Shown here piece after piece: positions 37,131 through 47,130 of a stretch of 64,000 nt of DNA; the stretch's first letter is position 1, and each line of letters begins with the position of its first letter. A model generated the notes under the pieces. The model worked only from the letters and a program-made list of their open reading frames with translations, was not told where the DNA came from and ran no database searches. Position numbers and translations under genes: made by a program. The stretch is from a bacterium (GTDB lineage: Bacteria > DRYD01), in the NCBI GenBank assembly GCA_030549815.1, contig JAUQQQ010000004.1, positions 100,737 to 164,736 on the forward strand, read 5' to 3'.

Positions 37131-38516
37131 CTATATATGCAGTATCAGTTTAGCAACAGTAAAATATATTATTAATCCTGTAGCATCTACAAAAGTAGCG
37201 ATAAATGGAGCAGACATGACTGCGGGATCTATTTTTAACTTCTTTGCTATAATCGGTAATATAGAACCAATTAATGTAGCCCACACTACTATCAACATCT
37301 GAGAAATAACAACAACAGGAACTATCTCCCACCTTATCTTTAAAACAAAAATCCCCATAGTTAAAACATAAATTACTGCAACAATACCAATCTGAAAACT
37401 CAAAAATAAACCTACTTTAAATTCCTTTTTAATAATGTAAAACAGATCCTTTTCAGACAATTCATTCAACGCTAAAGATCTTAATATTGTTACAGAAGAT
37501 TGAGATCCGGAGTTTCCACCTGTCCCAACTAAAAGAGGGATAAAAAAAGATAACTGCACATATTTCTCCAAAGTTTCACTGAAGCTAGAAATAACATTAC
37601 TTGTTAAAGAAGAAGCGAGAAACAAAAAAACTAACCATGTTGCCCTTTTAAAAGCAAGTTGAAAAGGAGTCAATTGAACATATGGTTCTTCAAAAGATTC
37701 AACAGCACCACTCTTAAGTATATCCTCTGAATATTCTTCAAATATCACTTCTATAATATCATCATGTGTTATTATTCCTATCAATTTTTGATCCTTATCA
37801 ACGACAGGAATAGCTAATAAGTCGTAATCTCTTAATAATTTTGCAACCTCCTCTTTATCATCCAAAGCAGAACAGTATACCAATTTTATCGTCATAATAG
37901 ATTTAACTTGCAAATATGGTTTAGAAATAACTAACTCTTTTAATGATACAACTCCGACCAATTTATCATCACTATTAACAATATAAATATAGTTAAGGAA
38001 ATCTGGTAAATCACCAATTTCAGCTTTTCTTCTTATTATTTCTAATGTTTCTCCAACTGTATAATAGGGGTAAATCTTAAGGAAACTCCTGGTAGTTAGC
38101 CTTGCAGCACTGTTTTCTGGGTATTTCAGGTATTCTGCTATTTCAGAATACTCCTTAGGGTCTAATTTTTGAATAATCTCTTCTTTAACTTCGTCAGGTA
38201 GTTGATCAACGACCTCAGCCGCTTCCTCTTCATCCATTTCCGCTATCATTTGAACAATATTTTTTATATCTATTTCTTTCAATATTTTTTCAACCAAACC
38301 ATCATCGAGCTCAGTTATTATAAGAGAAATTTTCTCGATTGGTAGTTTTGTAAGAAAAGATTTGATTATATTCCAGTCTTCAATAGAACTAACAGCCTTG
38401 GCAATTATTGGAATGTTAATCTCATCAAAAAAGTGAGGGTCATCAACAAAATCATAATTTCCAGTTTCATAAGCTTTAATTATTGCTTCCTTTAATTCTT
38501 CAACATTTATTAGCAT
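37131..38516 (-). CDS. mgtE: Magnesium transporter MgtE
   Basis: A 461-residue Mg2+ channel/transporter. The acidic N-domain (EMDEEEAAEVVDQLPDEVKE) is followed by two CBS domains (VGVVSLKELVISKPYLQVKSI and VVDKDQKLIGIITHDDIIE) and a five-helix membrane part with PLLVGTGGNSGSQSSVTI. All parts needed for Mg2+-sensing gating are present. The start overlaps the upstream small gene by 17 nt, so no dedicated leader or Mg2+ riboswitch precedes it. It converges on the helicase gene across 87 nt that show no strong terminator. Confidence 0.95.
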   Translation of the reverse strand: MLINVEELKEAIIKAYETGNYDFVDDPHFFDEINIPIIAKAVSSIEDWNIIKSFLTKLPIEKISLIITELDDGLVEKILKEIDIKNIVQMIAEMDEEEAAEVVDQLPDEVKEEIIQKLDPKEYSEIAEYLKYPENSAARLTTRSFLKIYPYYTVGETLEIIRRKAEIGDLPDFLNYIYIVNSDDKLVGVVSLKELVISKPYLQVKSIMTIKLVYCSALDDKEEVAKLLRDYDLLAIPVVDKDQKLIGIITHDDIIEVIFEEYSEDILKSGAVESFEEPYVQLTPFQLAFKRATWLVFLFLASSLTSNVISSFSETLEKYVQLSFFIPLLVGTGGNSGSQSSVTILRSLALNELSEKDLFYIIKKEFKVGLFLSFQIGIVAVIYVLTMGIFVLKIRWEIVPVVVISQMLIVVWATLIGSILPIIAKKLKIDPAVMSAPFIATFVDATGLIIYFTVAKLILHI

Positions 38517-38769
38517 TACGTTTCAAATAGCGAGTAACTTTCGATTTTATGTTATACCTATACATGTAAAATTTTAAAATATTTACCGAAAAATTAGAAC
38601 AATTAATAATAACTTTTTTACCTTTATTATTGAGTAGAACTATTAGAGGCTTAAATTCATTATTCCTAAAAACGAGATCATTTTTTATACTATCATTTAT
38701 ATCTAGATTCATTAATTTCAAGGTTTTGACGAAGAAGTCAACGTAATTAAGGCTTAAAAATTTAAACAT
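38500..38769 (-). CDS. Small unknown protein upstream of mgtE
   Basis: An 89-residue basic protein that I do not recognise. It has alternating hydrophobic strands (KPLIVLLNNKGKKVIINCS) and a basic C-terminal tail (YNIKSKVTRYLKR). It lies 31 nt downstream of sbcC-like gene and overlaps mgtE by 17 nt, which favours a real, coupled gene. The Shine-Dalgarno sequence is weak. No homolog is obvious to me. Confidence 0.5.
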   Translation of the reverse strand: MFKFLSLNYVDFFVKTLKLMNLDINDSIKNDLVFRNNEFKPLIVLLNNKGKKVIINCSNFSVNILKFYMYRYNIKSKVTRYLKRNANKC

Positions 38770-38800
38770 CTTTGTTTATATTTCTATATCCAATTACATT

Positions 38801-41707
38801 CTACCTTTCCAATCTATTAATGATTTCAACAGAAGATCCATCTTTCCCCTTATTAACCTTTATAACATAATTGAACCTATCCTTTATTTCTTCGACATGA
38901 GTAATTATTCCTAAAACTTTGTCGGAATTGTTGTAGAAATAATTTTCAAGGTAATCTATAACATCGTTAAGGGTATTTATATCCAAAGTCCCAAATCCTT
39001 CATCAATGAACATACTCTTAACTTGATATTTAGAAATACTCATAAGGTCACTTATAGCCATAGCAATGGATAAGGAAGTTAGGAATTTTTCACCCCCTGA
39101 TAAGCTTTTAACTGTTCTTCTTACCCCATACCAACTATCAAAAACTTCAATATCTTCTGAAAAATCAATGGAATATCTTCCCTCAGTAATTTCGCCCAGT
39201 ATCAGGTTTGCTTTTTTAGTGACCATATCAAAGATAGTTTGAAAAACGAAATCGAGAAAATCTCTTCCTTTACCACCTCCAAAATCATTTTTCAAAATTT
39301 CGAGTATTTTAAATTTTTCCTCTTCTTCCTTAATCTTTTTTTCCAAATTAATCAACTCATCTTCAATTCTTTTTACTAACTCAAATGTGTTAATACTTTC
39401 ATTTACTTTTTCTAATATTTGTTGAGTTTTATTGATTTCATTATCCAAAAAATCAGAAAATTTTTTGTATTCACTACTCAAATCTTCTAATATCTTTATA
39501 TTTTTACCAAAATTGGAAACATTTTGTAAATCATCTTGAAGTAAATCATTAATTTTGTTTTGTAGTTTCCCGATAATTTCATCATCCACTTCTTTGATCT
39601 CAATAACAAATTTAATTATTTGCTCTGTATTGTTAATTATTAAATTTATCATATTGCTTAATTTATCGAATTTTTGTTTTAATTCTTTAAAATATTCAAT
39701 ATTTTGCTTTTCCTTCTTTAACAACGAATATATTTTGTCAAAGTCAGGGTATTCATTCAATTTTTTTAAGTTTTTTTCAAAATTAGGATTAAGTAATATT
39801 TTTTGAATACTTTCGTAATCATTGTTTATTACTTTCTCTCTAAATCTTTTGATAAACTTTTCCAAATTTTCCAGTTTTTTGTTAAGTTCATTTATTTCTT
39901 TATCAAGTTCTTCATTTAAACTAAACAGATTGATAGAAATTTTAAAATCAGCATTAGTATTAACATAATCTACTAATTTTTGATATAGATTATCTATTAA
40001 AAACAGTTGATTAAAAAGTAATTCAACTTTTTCCAGATTTTTTTTCAAATCCAATTTTTGGTTATAAAACTCTTCTAATAGTTTCTCGACATTTCTGTAA
40101 AAATCGGTCTGTATTGATTGGTTTATTTTGAATAACTCCCCTTTAAATTTTTCAATTTCATTAATTAACGTTTTCAATTCTTCCTTTTTTTGTTCCAATT
40201 CAGATTTTGAAGAAGCATACTCCCTGCTTTTCTTTAGTATTTCATTTCCAATTTTTTTCTTTCTTTCATTCAATTCTTTTATTTTTCGGTCAATTTCTTC
40301 GATAAATTGTATTATTTTTGTATCACCTTTTTGAACAGAAGATTCGATAAACTTTTTTTCTTCTTGTCCCATAAGGCAAGAGCAAACCAAGCATTTCTGA
40401 ATGTTTTGTTTTAACATAAATTCCTGAATATGCAAAACATGTTGTTTAACTTCTAGTTTTTCTTTTAGACTCTCTCTTTTCCTTTCCAAACCATCAATTT
40501 CTTCCTCTATCTCTTCTTCTTCTTTCTTTAATTTTTGTAGAATAATCTCCACCTTATCTACCACTTCTTCCAAATTATTTATTCTTTGTTCTAAATTTTG
40601 AATCTTCTCTTGGGTTTGATGCATATTTTGCTCTAAATTATTTATTTCCTTTATTTTTATTATAAAGTCAACGAGTTCTTTTTGTGGCAAATTATTTTGG
40701 ATTAAAGATAAAAGCCTAAAATAAGATAAATCAACCTTTGACAGTTCTTCTTGAAATTTCAGATATTTATTATTCAACACCTTACACAAACTTTTATTAA
40801 AATCCAAATTATTAATCAACTGACTAACAAAATTTTCTTTGTTTTCCAAATCCTGTAAATAACTTAGAAAATGTAATTTTTCTTTAAACTCTTCAATCAT
40901 TTGATTTATTTTCAAGAATAAATCATTTCTCAACATTCCTTTTAGGATAAGCATTTTCTGAAGTAGTTCTTTATATTTGATTTGATCATTTTTTAACTTT
41001 TCTATATCCAAAGTTTGTATATTTTGCTTATAATGATTGATTTGTTCTATTTTAGATTCTTTTTCTCTATTTAAATTTTGTATAAATGCTTTTAAGCTAT
41101 TATATTCTTCGAATATTTTTTGTTTAATTTTTTCGTAAATAGTTAGATTAAACAGTTCAAATATGAGATTCTTTCTGTCCTTTGGTTTAAGGTAAAGAAA
41201 CCTATCGAAAGCATTTTGAGGTAGGAAAATACTTTTGGTAAAAGCATCATAAGCTTTTTTAATATCTTCCATACCCAATATCTTACATATTTCTTGCTCG
41301 TATTCTTTAGTTTTAGCAGAAACTGTACTGACATTGGAAGAAGATATTTTCTTAAGAATAACCTCACTTCTTTTAGTTTTCTCTTCTCCATCCTCAATAC
41401 TAAATTCAACTTTTCTAATAATAGCATAATCCTGATTAGCTATAGAAAAATCAAGCTCTACCTCAACATAGTTTGTTTTTTTATGTTTATTATGTTCATT
41501 TTTTGATACGATAAATTTTAGTATTTTATCATTATCCTCATATCTTGGTATTCTGCCAAAAACTGCGTACGATATAGCTTCGAGAATGGTAGTTTTTCCA
41601 GATCCCGTAGGTCCTGAAATTAGAAAAAAACCACTGTTAGGAAACAAAATTTCCGTTCTCTTAAAATAACTACCAAAATTATAAAGGACAAGTCTTTTAA
41701 TAATCAT
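38801..41707 (-). CDS. SbcC/Rad50-like SMC ATPase
   Basis: A 968-residue ABC-type ATPase with long coiled coils, as in SbcC/Rad50, which with the nuclease SbcD processes DNA ends and hairpins. Walker A is GPTGSGKT (residues 33-40) in an N-terminal half-ATPase. Two long Lys/Glu/Leu/Ile-rich coiled coils flank a central CLVCSC segment near residue 438, the place of the zinc hook. The C-terminal half has the signature LSGGEKFLTSLSIAMA near 867 and Walker B MFIDEGFGTLD. The start overlaps the phosphatase gene by ATGA. No sbcD gene is adjacent, and the coding strand shows the strong A/T bias of the region. Confidence 0.9.
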   Translation of the reverse strand: MIIKRLVLYNFGSYFKRTEILFPNSGFFLISGPTGSGKTTILEAISYAVFGRIPRYEDNDKILKFIVSKNEHNKHKKTNYVEVELDFSIANQDYAIIRKVEFSIEDGEEKTKRSEVILKKISSSNVSTVSAKTKEYEQEICKILGMEDIKKAYDAFTKSIFLPQNAFDRFLYLKPKDRKNLIFELFNLTIYEKIKQKIFEEYNSLKAFIQNLNREKESKIEQINHYKQNIQTLDIEKLKNDQIKYKELLQKMLILKGMLRNDLFLKINQMIEEFKEKLHFLSYLQDLENKENFVSQLINNLDFNKSLCKVLNNKYLKFQEELSKVDLSYFRLLSLIQNNLPQKELVDFIIKIKEINNLEQNMHQTQEKIQNLEQRINNLEEVVDKVEIILQKLKKEEEEIEEEIDGLERKRESLKEKLEVKQHVLHIQEFMLKQNIQKCLVCSCLMGQEEKKFIESSVQKGDTKIIQFIEEIDRKIKELNERKKKIGNEILKKSREYASSKSELEQKKEELKTLINEIEKFKGELFKINQSIQTDFYRNVEKLLEEFYNQKLDLKKNLEKVELLFNQLFLIDNLYQKLVDYVNTNADFKISINLFSLNEELDKEINELNKKLENLEKFIKRFREKVINNDYESIQKILLNPNFEKNLKKLNEYPDFDKIYSLLKKEKQNIEYFKELKQKFDKLSNMINLIINNTEQIIKFVIEIKEVDDEIIGKLQNKINDLLQDDLQNVSNFGKNIKILEDLSSEYKKFSDFLDNEINKTQQILEKVNESINTFELVKRIEDELINLEKKIKEEEEKFKILEILKNDFGGGKGRDFLDFVFQTIFDMVTKKANLILGEITEGRYSIDFSEDIEVFDSWYGVRRTVKSLSGGEKFLTSLSIAMAISDLMSISKYQVKSMFIDEGFGTLDINTLNDVIDYLENYFYNNSDKVLGIITHVEEIKDRFNYVIKVNKGKDGSSVEIINRLER

Positions 41708-42363
41708 GGGACAAAATACATAGGGTTAGGAAGTTTAAAAACTTGCTCACTGTATCCACCTAACAAATCTGACCACTGATCTCCTATGTTTATTATTATC
41801 TTATATCCCATCTCTTCTATTTCTCTCCTACAAGAAGATTTATATTCAACGGTTGACATTTTGACATCCATAGGTTTAAGATATAATTTTTTCCATCCAT
41901 AAAATCCTTCTTTCTTGAGGTTAATGACGGTAGGGTCATTTGCCAAATCAGAATTAATCTGATTCCTACCGGTTATGATAAAAACACTAACATTTAAATT
42001 CTGACAGATTTTATATAATTTTTGAGTAGGTTTTATAGCTTTAGCGTTTGCTTCCTTTACCCATTCATTCCACGTACTATAACTAAAACCAAAATCATAC
42101 CTATACTCATATTCCAAGTTAGACAACAAAGTTTCATCAATATCAAATACGACAGCAGGTTTTTCAACTTTGTCATACCTACTATACAAGTATTTTATTG
42201 CCTCGTCAACAACCTTCTGAATATCTCTTTCATAACTTCCTGATTCTATATAGTGTTTGATAGATTTCTTGAGGATCCCCAGATTCGGAGGCTCAGGTAC
42301 GTCATTAGCAAAAGAAAAATTAATAAGCAAAAATATTGCAATGAATATATTAATAATCCTCAT
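41704..42363 (-). CDS. Secreted HAD-family acid phosphatase (class B/IIIB type)
   Basis: A 219-residue phosphatase. A signal peptide (MRIINIFIAIFLLINFSFA) is followed by the HAD nucleophile motif VVFDIDETLLSN near residue 77, IITGRNQ with the second-motif Thr, a Lys region (KLYLKPMDVK) and the acidic GDQWSDLLGG. This is the e(P4)/plant acid phosphatase pattern, likely a periplasmic phosphomonoesterase. GGGAG lies 9 nt before the ATG at 42363; a TTG three codons earlier is less good. It overlaps the SbcC-like gene by 4 nt and follows the glycosyltransferase by 31 nt. Confidence 0.83.
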   Translation of the reverse strand: MRIINIFIAIFLLINFSFANDVPEPPNLGILKKSIKHYIESGSYERDIQKVVDEAIKYLYSRYDKVEKPAVVFDIDETLLSNLEYEYRYDFGFSYSTWNEWVKEANAKAIKPTQKLYKICQNLNVSVFIITGRNQINSDLANDPTVINLKKEGFYGWKKLYLKPMDVKMSTVEYKSSCRREIEEMGYKIIINIGDQWSDLLGGYSEQVFKLPNPMYFVP

Positions 42364-42394
42364 TCCAACCAACTCCCTTCCTTAATATTTATTT

Positions 42395-43159
42395 CTATAC
42401 TATTTTATCAACTCTTTTCTTAATTTCAAATAATTCGAAAATTATTTTCCAAACAACTTCTAATATTTTAAAAAATTTATAAGTAGTTTTTTGATTAGTT
42501 TCAACTTTTAAGACAGGAAAAACGAACCCAATATCACATTTTTGATCACTTTTCATATTCTCGATAACGGTATAAAGTATAATTTCAAAATGAATAAGAG
42601 ATGTATTTGAAATTAAATTTTGTTTTATTTTATCGAGAAGGTTTTTTCTTATAACTTTAAATCCTGCCACAAAATCATCTATCCCTTTTAAATACTTACC
42701 AAACATTAATTTTATCAAAAATATAAGTCCTTTATGTAATATTAATCTAACAAAACCAACCTTGTATGAATCTGCTTTCTTTGTTCTATCCACAGATACA
42801 AGACAACAAGAATTTATTAACTTCAAAGAATCATCTATTATATTCAGTTCAAAAGGTAAATCGGAATCCATGATTATCACGACATCATTCTTTACTTTTT
42901 CTATTCCCTTCCTTATTGCAAAACCTATATTCATGTTTTTTTCATAACTAACAATATCGAAAGTAATTTTTTCGTATTGATTACTATTTACAAAGTTAGT
43001 AATTATATCTAATGTTTTATCCTTGCTTCCATCATTAACGATTACAATTTGAACATCTTGGATCAATTCAAGTTTTTCAATGTAATGGATTAATATTTTT
43101 AAAGACTCTTCTATAAAATCTTGTGAGTTATATACAGGTAAAATAAAGGATAAATTCAC
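42395..43159 (-). CDS. Family 2 glycosyltransferase
   Basis: A 254-residue cytoplasmic glycosyltransferase of the DPM1-like GT-A fold. The N-terminal LSFILPVYNSQDFI, VIVNDGSKDKTLDI, NIGFAIRKGIE and VIIMDSDLPF (DxD-type) are standard. It probably moves a sugar to a polyprenyl phosphate or an envelope glycan. There is no membrane helix beyond a weak hydrophobic LILHKGLIFLIKLMFG near residue 150. It overlaps the delta-60 protein gene by 4 nt. The acceptor is not known. Confidence 0.88.
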   Translation of the reverse strand: MNLSFILPVYNSQDFIEESLKILIHYIEKLELIQDVQIVIVNDGSKDKTLDIITNFVNSNQYEKITFDIVSYEKNMNIGFAIRKGIEKVKNDVVIIMDSDLPFELNIIDDSLKLINSCCLVSVDRTKKADSYKVGFVRLILHKGLIFLIKLMFGKYLKGIDDFVAGFKVIRKNLLDKIKQNLISNTSLIHFEIILYTVIENMKSDQKCDIGFVFPVLKVETNQKTTYKFFKILEVVWKIIFELFEIKKRVDKIV

Positions 43160-44406
43160 TTTTCAATCTTTATTAGGAAAGGGTATTTTTGATCATCATC
43201 ACCTGTCCAACCAGTAACGAAAATATTATCATTTTTATCAACAACAAAATCCAAAGCAACAGTTTGATCATAATTTGAGATTTTATCGATAATAATTTTT
43301 CCGTTTTTTCCAAAATTTTTATCAACTGTACCATCATCGTTTAATTTTAGCAAATATGAATTATTTTGGTTGGCAGCCAATACTAAAATCTTTCCTTCTT
43401 GATTTACAAATATTTTTCTTAAATCTAGACCTGTTATTAATACCATACCTTGGTTTCCGAAGTTTTTGTCAAAACTTCCGTCGTTTCTTATTTTAATGAT
43501 AAAAGCATCATATTTTTGATTTTCGTTCCAATAATTCCCACCAATGTAAATATTACCATCTTGATTGATAAAGATAAAGCAAGATGTAGTATCAGATAGT
43601 GAAGGAAATATTACTTTTCCGTTATTACCAAAGTTTCTATCTATACTTCCATTTTGTTTTAACTCCATAATGAAAGCAGTTGCTTTTTGGTCTTTACCAC
43701 TTCGATAATCATAAGTAGTGCCAACAACAAGTAAATTTTTATTAGAATCAACACATAAATTTGAAACACCGTAGTTTTCATTAGAAAAAGAGTCAAATAA
43801 AACAATTCCTTTATTTCCAAAACTTTCATCAATATTTCCTAATTGATCCAATTTAATAAGGAAATCAAGAGTATTTTTTTTTGTCAAAAGCGTACCAGCT
43901 AAATATAATACTCCATCCTTAACAGAAAAATTTTTCACCAAATCATACGAATATTCTTCTTTATCTACAATAACCTTGTCTAAAATAACCTTGCCATAAT
44001 TTCCGAAACTCTTATCTATGCTTCCATCTTCATTCAATCGAGTGATAAAAATAGGATTATTTTCTTCATTACGAATATTTCCAACAACATAGATTTTTTC
44101 TTTATCAAAAGCAATAGAATTAAAAAAATTTATACGACTAAAACCGATAAAAACTTTCCCATTATCACCAAAAGTTTTATCGATATTCATTTCATTATCC
44201 AAACGAATAACAAAAACTATTATTTTGTTTTGTCTATCGCTATTACCAGCAACATAAATTCTACCCTTATCATCACAAAGAACAGAAAAACCATAACCTT
44301 CATTCCCTATCAAATTATCGATCAAAACTTTATGAATAATTTTTTGAGAAAAAGCAAAATTAAAGATAGATAAAATAAACAGAACAATAAAAATATATCC
44401 CTTCAT
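43156..44406 (-). CDS. Secreted delta-60 repeat protein
   Basis: A 416-residue exported protein. After a signal peptide (MKGYIFIVLFILSIFNFAFS) it has about seven repeats of some 50 residues with the typical core D.SFGNYGKV, DESFGNKGIV, DRNFGNNGKV, DKNFGNQGMV and DKNFGKNGKI. This is the delta-60 repeat, which forms a beta-propeller. No catalytic motif is visible. It lies after the nitrilase gene by 6 nt and overlaps the glycosyltransferase by 4 nt. A surface or binding role is plausible. Confidence 0.85.
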   Translation of the reverse strand: MKGYIFIVLFILSIFNFAFSQKIIHKVLIDNLIGNEGYGFSVLCDDKGRIYVAGNSDRQNKIIVFVIRLDNEMNIDKTFGDNGKVFIGFSRINFFNSIAFDKEKIYVVGNIRNEENNPIFITRLNEDGSIDKSFGNYGKVILDKVIVDKEEYSYDLVKNFSVKDGVLYLAGTLLTKKNTLDFLIKLDQLGNIDESFGNKGIVLFDSFSNENYGVSNLCVDSNKNLLVVGTTYDYRSGKDQKATAFIMELKQNGSIDRNFGNNGKVIFPSLSDTTSCFIFINQDGNIYIGGNYWNENQKYDAFIIKIRNDGSFDKNFGNQGMVLITGLDLRKIFVNQEGKILVLAANQNNSYLLKLNDDGTVDKNFGKNGKIIIDKISNYDQTVALDFVVDKNDNIFVTGWTGDDDQKYPFLIKIEK

Positions 44407-44412
44407 AAATAA

Positions 44413-45228
44413 TTACCTCTTGAAATTACTTCTTAATTGCTCTTTTTCATACAATTTTTTTAAGTCTTGTGATAAATTGTTATATTTTGTAATGTTTTCA
44501 TTAATTATAATATCAGTTTCTATAGAAAAAATTCCCTCATCATTTTCATTTAATTTTAGTAAATATTCTGCTTTTGGGGAACATATAACTGATTGACCGA
44601 TAAATTTCAAAGTTTCGTTTTGATTTTTTTCCATCCCGATCCTGTTAGCAGTAATCGTATATAATTTATTTTCAAGTGCTCTTATAGGCATAGCCTTAGG
44701 ACAATATGGTAAAACTAAATTAGAAGGATGTGCAATGATTTGCGCTCCCATTAATTTTAATTTTCTTGAAATTTCAGGGAAAAACCAATCAAAACAAATC
44801 ATTACCCCTATTCTTAAAGATTGATCCATAAAATTAACATCGAAAACTTCCAACTTCTCGCCCTCTTCAAAAACATTCTTTTCCTTGTAGAATAAATTAA
44901 TCTTTCTATATTTTCCAATGAATCCACTTTTACTAACTAACAAAGAAGAATTAAATACTTTTTCCCCATCTCTTTCTGCAACTCCAGAAACAATAACCAA
45001 ATTATTTTTTTTAGCTATATTTTCGAGTAATTTAGTAAAATGTCCATTAGGTACTTCTTCAGCTAAATCAATTATCTCCTCTCTACTTTCAAAAAGATAA
45101 CCTGTAGTAGCGAGTTCAGGCAAAACAACTATAGAATCTTTTAAACTTAACAAGTAATTTTCGATTAATTCGTAATTTTTTTGTACATTTTTATGAATTG
45201 GGTTAAATTGCAATACCGACAATTTCAT
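44413..45228 (-). CDS. Nitrilase-superfamily amidase (carbon-nitrogen hydrolase)
   Basis: A 271-residue enzyme. The Glu-Lys-Cys triad is readable: Glu in VVLPELATTGYLF near residue 40, Lys in KYRKINLFY near 110 and Cys in GVMICFDWFFPE near 147. The family hydrolyses amides such as omega-amides or N-carbamoyl compounds. The start at 45228 is chosen because AGGAG lies 8 nt upstream and it overlaps the prepilin peptidase stop (ATGA); an upstream in-frame start would add 19 unlikely residues. The exact substrate is not clear. Confidence 0.85.
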   Translation of the reverse strand: MKLSVLQFNPIHKNVQKNYELIENYLLSLKDSIVVLPELATTGYLFESREEIIDLAEEVPNGHFTKLLENIAKKNNLVIVSGVAERDGEKVFNSSLLVSKSGFIGKYRKINLFYKEKNVFEEGEKLEVFDVNFMDQSLRIGVMICFDWFFPEISRKLKLMGAQIIAHPSNLVLPYCPKAMPIRALENKLYTITANRIGMEKNQNETLKFIGQSVICSPKAEYLLKLNENDEGIFSIETDIIINENITKYNNLSQDLKKLYEKEQLRSNFKR

Positions 45229-46181
45229 ATTATTTCTCCTACAATAAAACTGATAATGTAATTGGCAAAAAATATAGATGTCCATGCACCTAAAACCATA
45301 TAAGGTCCAAAAGCTATATAACTATTCTTTAATTCATCAATATAAACATTATAAACATAAGAAAGCAAAATCGACTCCATATAATTAGGATAAATATTTA
45401 ATATTTTCAATTTTGAAAAAGCATTGATTTTTTTCATATTTTTCATTCTTTTAAAAACAGTGATAAAAATACCAAAAATCGATCCATAAATAAAGGAGAG
45501 TAGAAAAGCTAAAGTAGCAGGAGCAGCACCCAGGAAAGCACCAATTGTTGCAGCAAATTTAACATCCCCCATCCCCATCCCCTCCTTCTTAAACGCCACC
45601 AACGAAGAATAGTAAATAGCCAAAAAAATAAGAACACCTACAAAAACTCCAATCAAACTGTCATATATACTAACCGTAACATTAACATTATTCTCAAATC
45701 CAATGAAAGTATGAAGTAAAGCTAAAAGCAATCCAATCAAAGCACCCCCTATCGACAACTCATCAGGTATAATCTGATATTTAAAATCGATCACAACAAC
45801 AGGAAAAGTTATTATAAAAAACAAACACAAAACAAAGAAATCCCAGGTTAAACCATAAAGTATAAAAAACAAAACAAAACAAACAGCAGTAAATAATTCA
45901 ACCAAGGGATAAGTCCAACTGATTTTACCTCCACAATAAGCACATTTTCCTTTAAGAAAAATAAAACTCAAGATAGGGATATTATGATACCATTTTATAT
46001 TGTTTTTACAATGAGGACAAAAACTTGGCTTAAAAATAACATCCATTTCCATCGGAAGACGGTAGATCAAAACATTTATAAAACTACCAAAAATAGCACC
46101 AAAAACAAAAACAATCGTTCCAGTAAACCAAGGATTTACATTTCTTGAAAACTCCACTAAATTGCTTATTATTTCATTCAT
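45225..46181 (-). CDS. pilD: Prepilin leader peptidase/N-methyltransferase
   Basis: A 318-residue membrane aspartyl protease that cuts and methylates type IV prepilins. GSFINVLIYRLP near residue 32 begins the family signature. The four-cysteine zinc site is CPHCKN and CAYCGG. The two catalytic Asp lie in VVVIDFKYQIIPDELS and GMGDVKFAA. About eight membrane helices are visible. It is slightly longer than usual because of a 60-residue segment before the last helix. It serves the pilus system whose other genes lie at 1-11 kb. Confidence 0.93.
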   Translation of the reverse strand: MNEIISNLVEFSRNVNPWFTGTIVFVFGAIFGSFINVLIYRLPMEMDVIFKPSFCPHCKNNIKWYHNIPILSFIFLKGKCAYCGGKISWTYPLVELFTAVCFVLFFILYGLTWDFFVLCLFFIITFPVVVIDFKYQIIPDELSIGGALIGLLLALLHTFIGFENNVNVTVSIYDSLIGVFVGVLIFLAIYYSSLVAFKKEGMGMGDVKFAATIGAFLGAAPATLAFLLSFIYGSIFGIFITVFKRMKNMKKINAFSKLKILNIYPNYMESILLSYVYNVYIDELKNSYIAFGPYMVLGAWTSIFFANYIISFIVGEII

Positions 46182-47130
46182 TATTTTCTTCCTTTTTCAA
46201 TTGGTTTTTGAAGTCTAAGTTATACAAATCACATTCTACCGCCTTTTTTAAAAAATAGTAATAATTTTTAGTTTTTTTAACATCATGCTTTTTAAGTATT
46301 TCATACATCAAAAAATATGCGTATGGTTTATCAGGATATTTTGAAATAATGCTAATCAATCTTTTTGTTGCTCCTTCATCATTTTTAGTATACAAATCAT
46401 ACAAAGCAGAAGATATAGAAAAATAGTAATCATTAGTATTAAATTTTTTATTTTGCTCTATCCAATATAAGTCATCCTTATTAAATCTGTGCCTTATCCA
46501 CATGATTTGAAAATAAAGCTCATTAAGAACATTCCTGTTGTTTAATAATTCCTTATAGAATAACGGGTTATCGAGGATCTGCTGTAAAGTTTGTATTGAA
46601 GTCTGATCTTTGATTTGATAATCAAACCAAGCCTTCAACATTTTTACCTTATATTTATCTTGAACAAGACTAATTATTCTATAGCTTTCATCTATATTAC
46701 CAATTTTCCAAAAAAGCATAGCTTTGGAAATATAAGCATCGATGAATTTTTTATTGTAATATATACAGTTATCATATTCTTTTATTGCATCATTAATATT
46801 GCCTAATTTTTCTAACGTAATAGCTTTTATGTAGTGATAGTAATAAAAGCCGTTAAGTTTTTTTTGTAAAGAATTCAATAATTCTACCACTTCCTGATAC
46901 TTTTTTGTTTTTAAATTTTTGTTATTTAAGTTTTCTGCATATTTAAGGATAAGGATAGATTTTGCGAAAATTGCATCAGTATCGTATGGGTTTTCCTTTA
47001 AAACGTCATAAATTAATTTTTCAGCCTCATACAGATTATTTTTTGATAATTCTAAATATATCCTATCTTTAACTTCTTTATTTGAAAAAGAAAAGAGAAA
47101 AAAAGCAAGAATGATGATCAAAAATCTCAT
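46174..47130 (-). CDS. Exported TPR-repeat protein
   Basis: A 318-residue protein with an N-terminal signal peptide (MRFLIIILAFFLFSFS). The remainder is helical with TPR-like pairs, for example YEAEKLIYDVLKENPYDTDA, GNINDAIKEYDNCIYYNKKF and DAYISKAMLFWKIGNIDESY. It overlaps nuoN by 4 nt upstream and pilD by 8 nt downstream. A pilus-assembly or envelope scaffold function is possible from the pilD overlap, but no specific family is recognised. Confidence 0.72.
   Translation of the reverse strand: MRFLIIILAFFLFSFSNKEVKDRIYLELSKNNLYEAEKLIYDVLKENPYDTDAIFAKSILILKYAENLNNKNLKTKKYQEVVELLNSLQKKLNGFYYYHYIKAITLEKLGNINDAIKEYDNCIYYNKKFIDAYISKAMLFWKIGNIDESYRIISLVQDKYKVKMLKAWFDYQIKDQTSIQTLQQILDNPLFYKELLNNRNVLNELYFQIMWIRHRFNKDDLYWIEQNKKFNTNDYYFSISSALYDLYTKNDEGATKRLISIISKYPDKPYAYFLMYEILKKHDVKKTKNYYYFLKKAVECDLYNLDFKNQLKKEENNE

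Noticed and set aside
38517-38800. Mg2+ riboswitch before mgtE
   Set aside because: The region is occupied by a small gene that overlaps mgtE, and no ykkC/M-box-like structure could be recognised.
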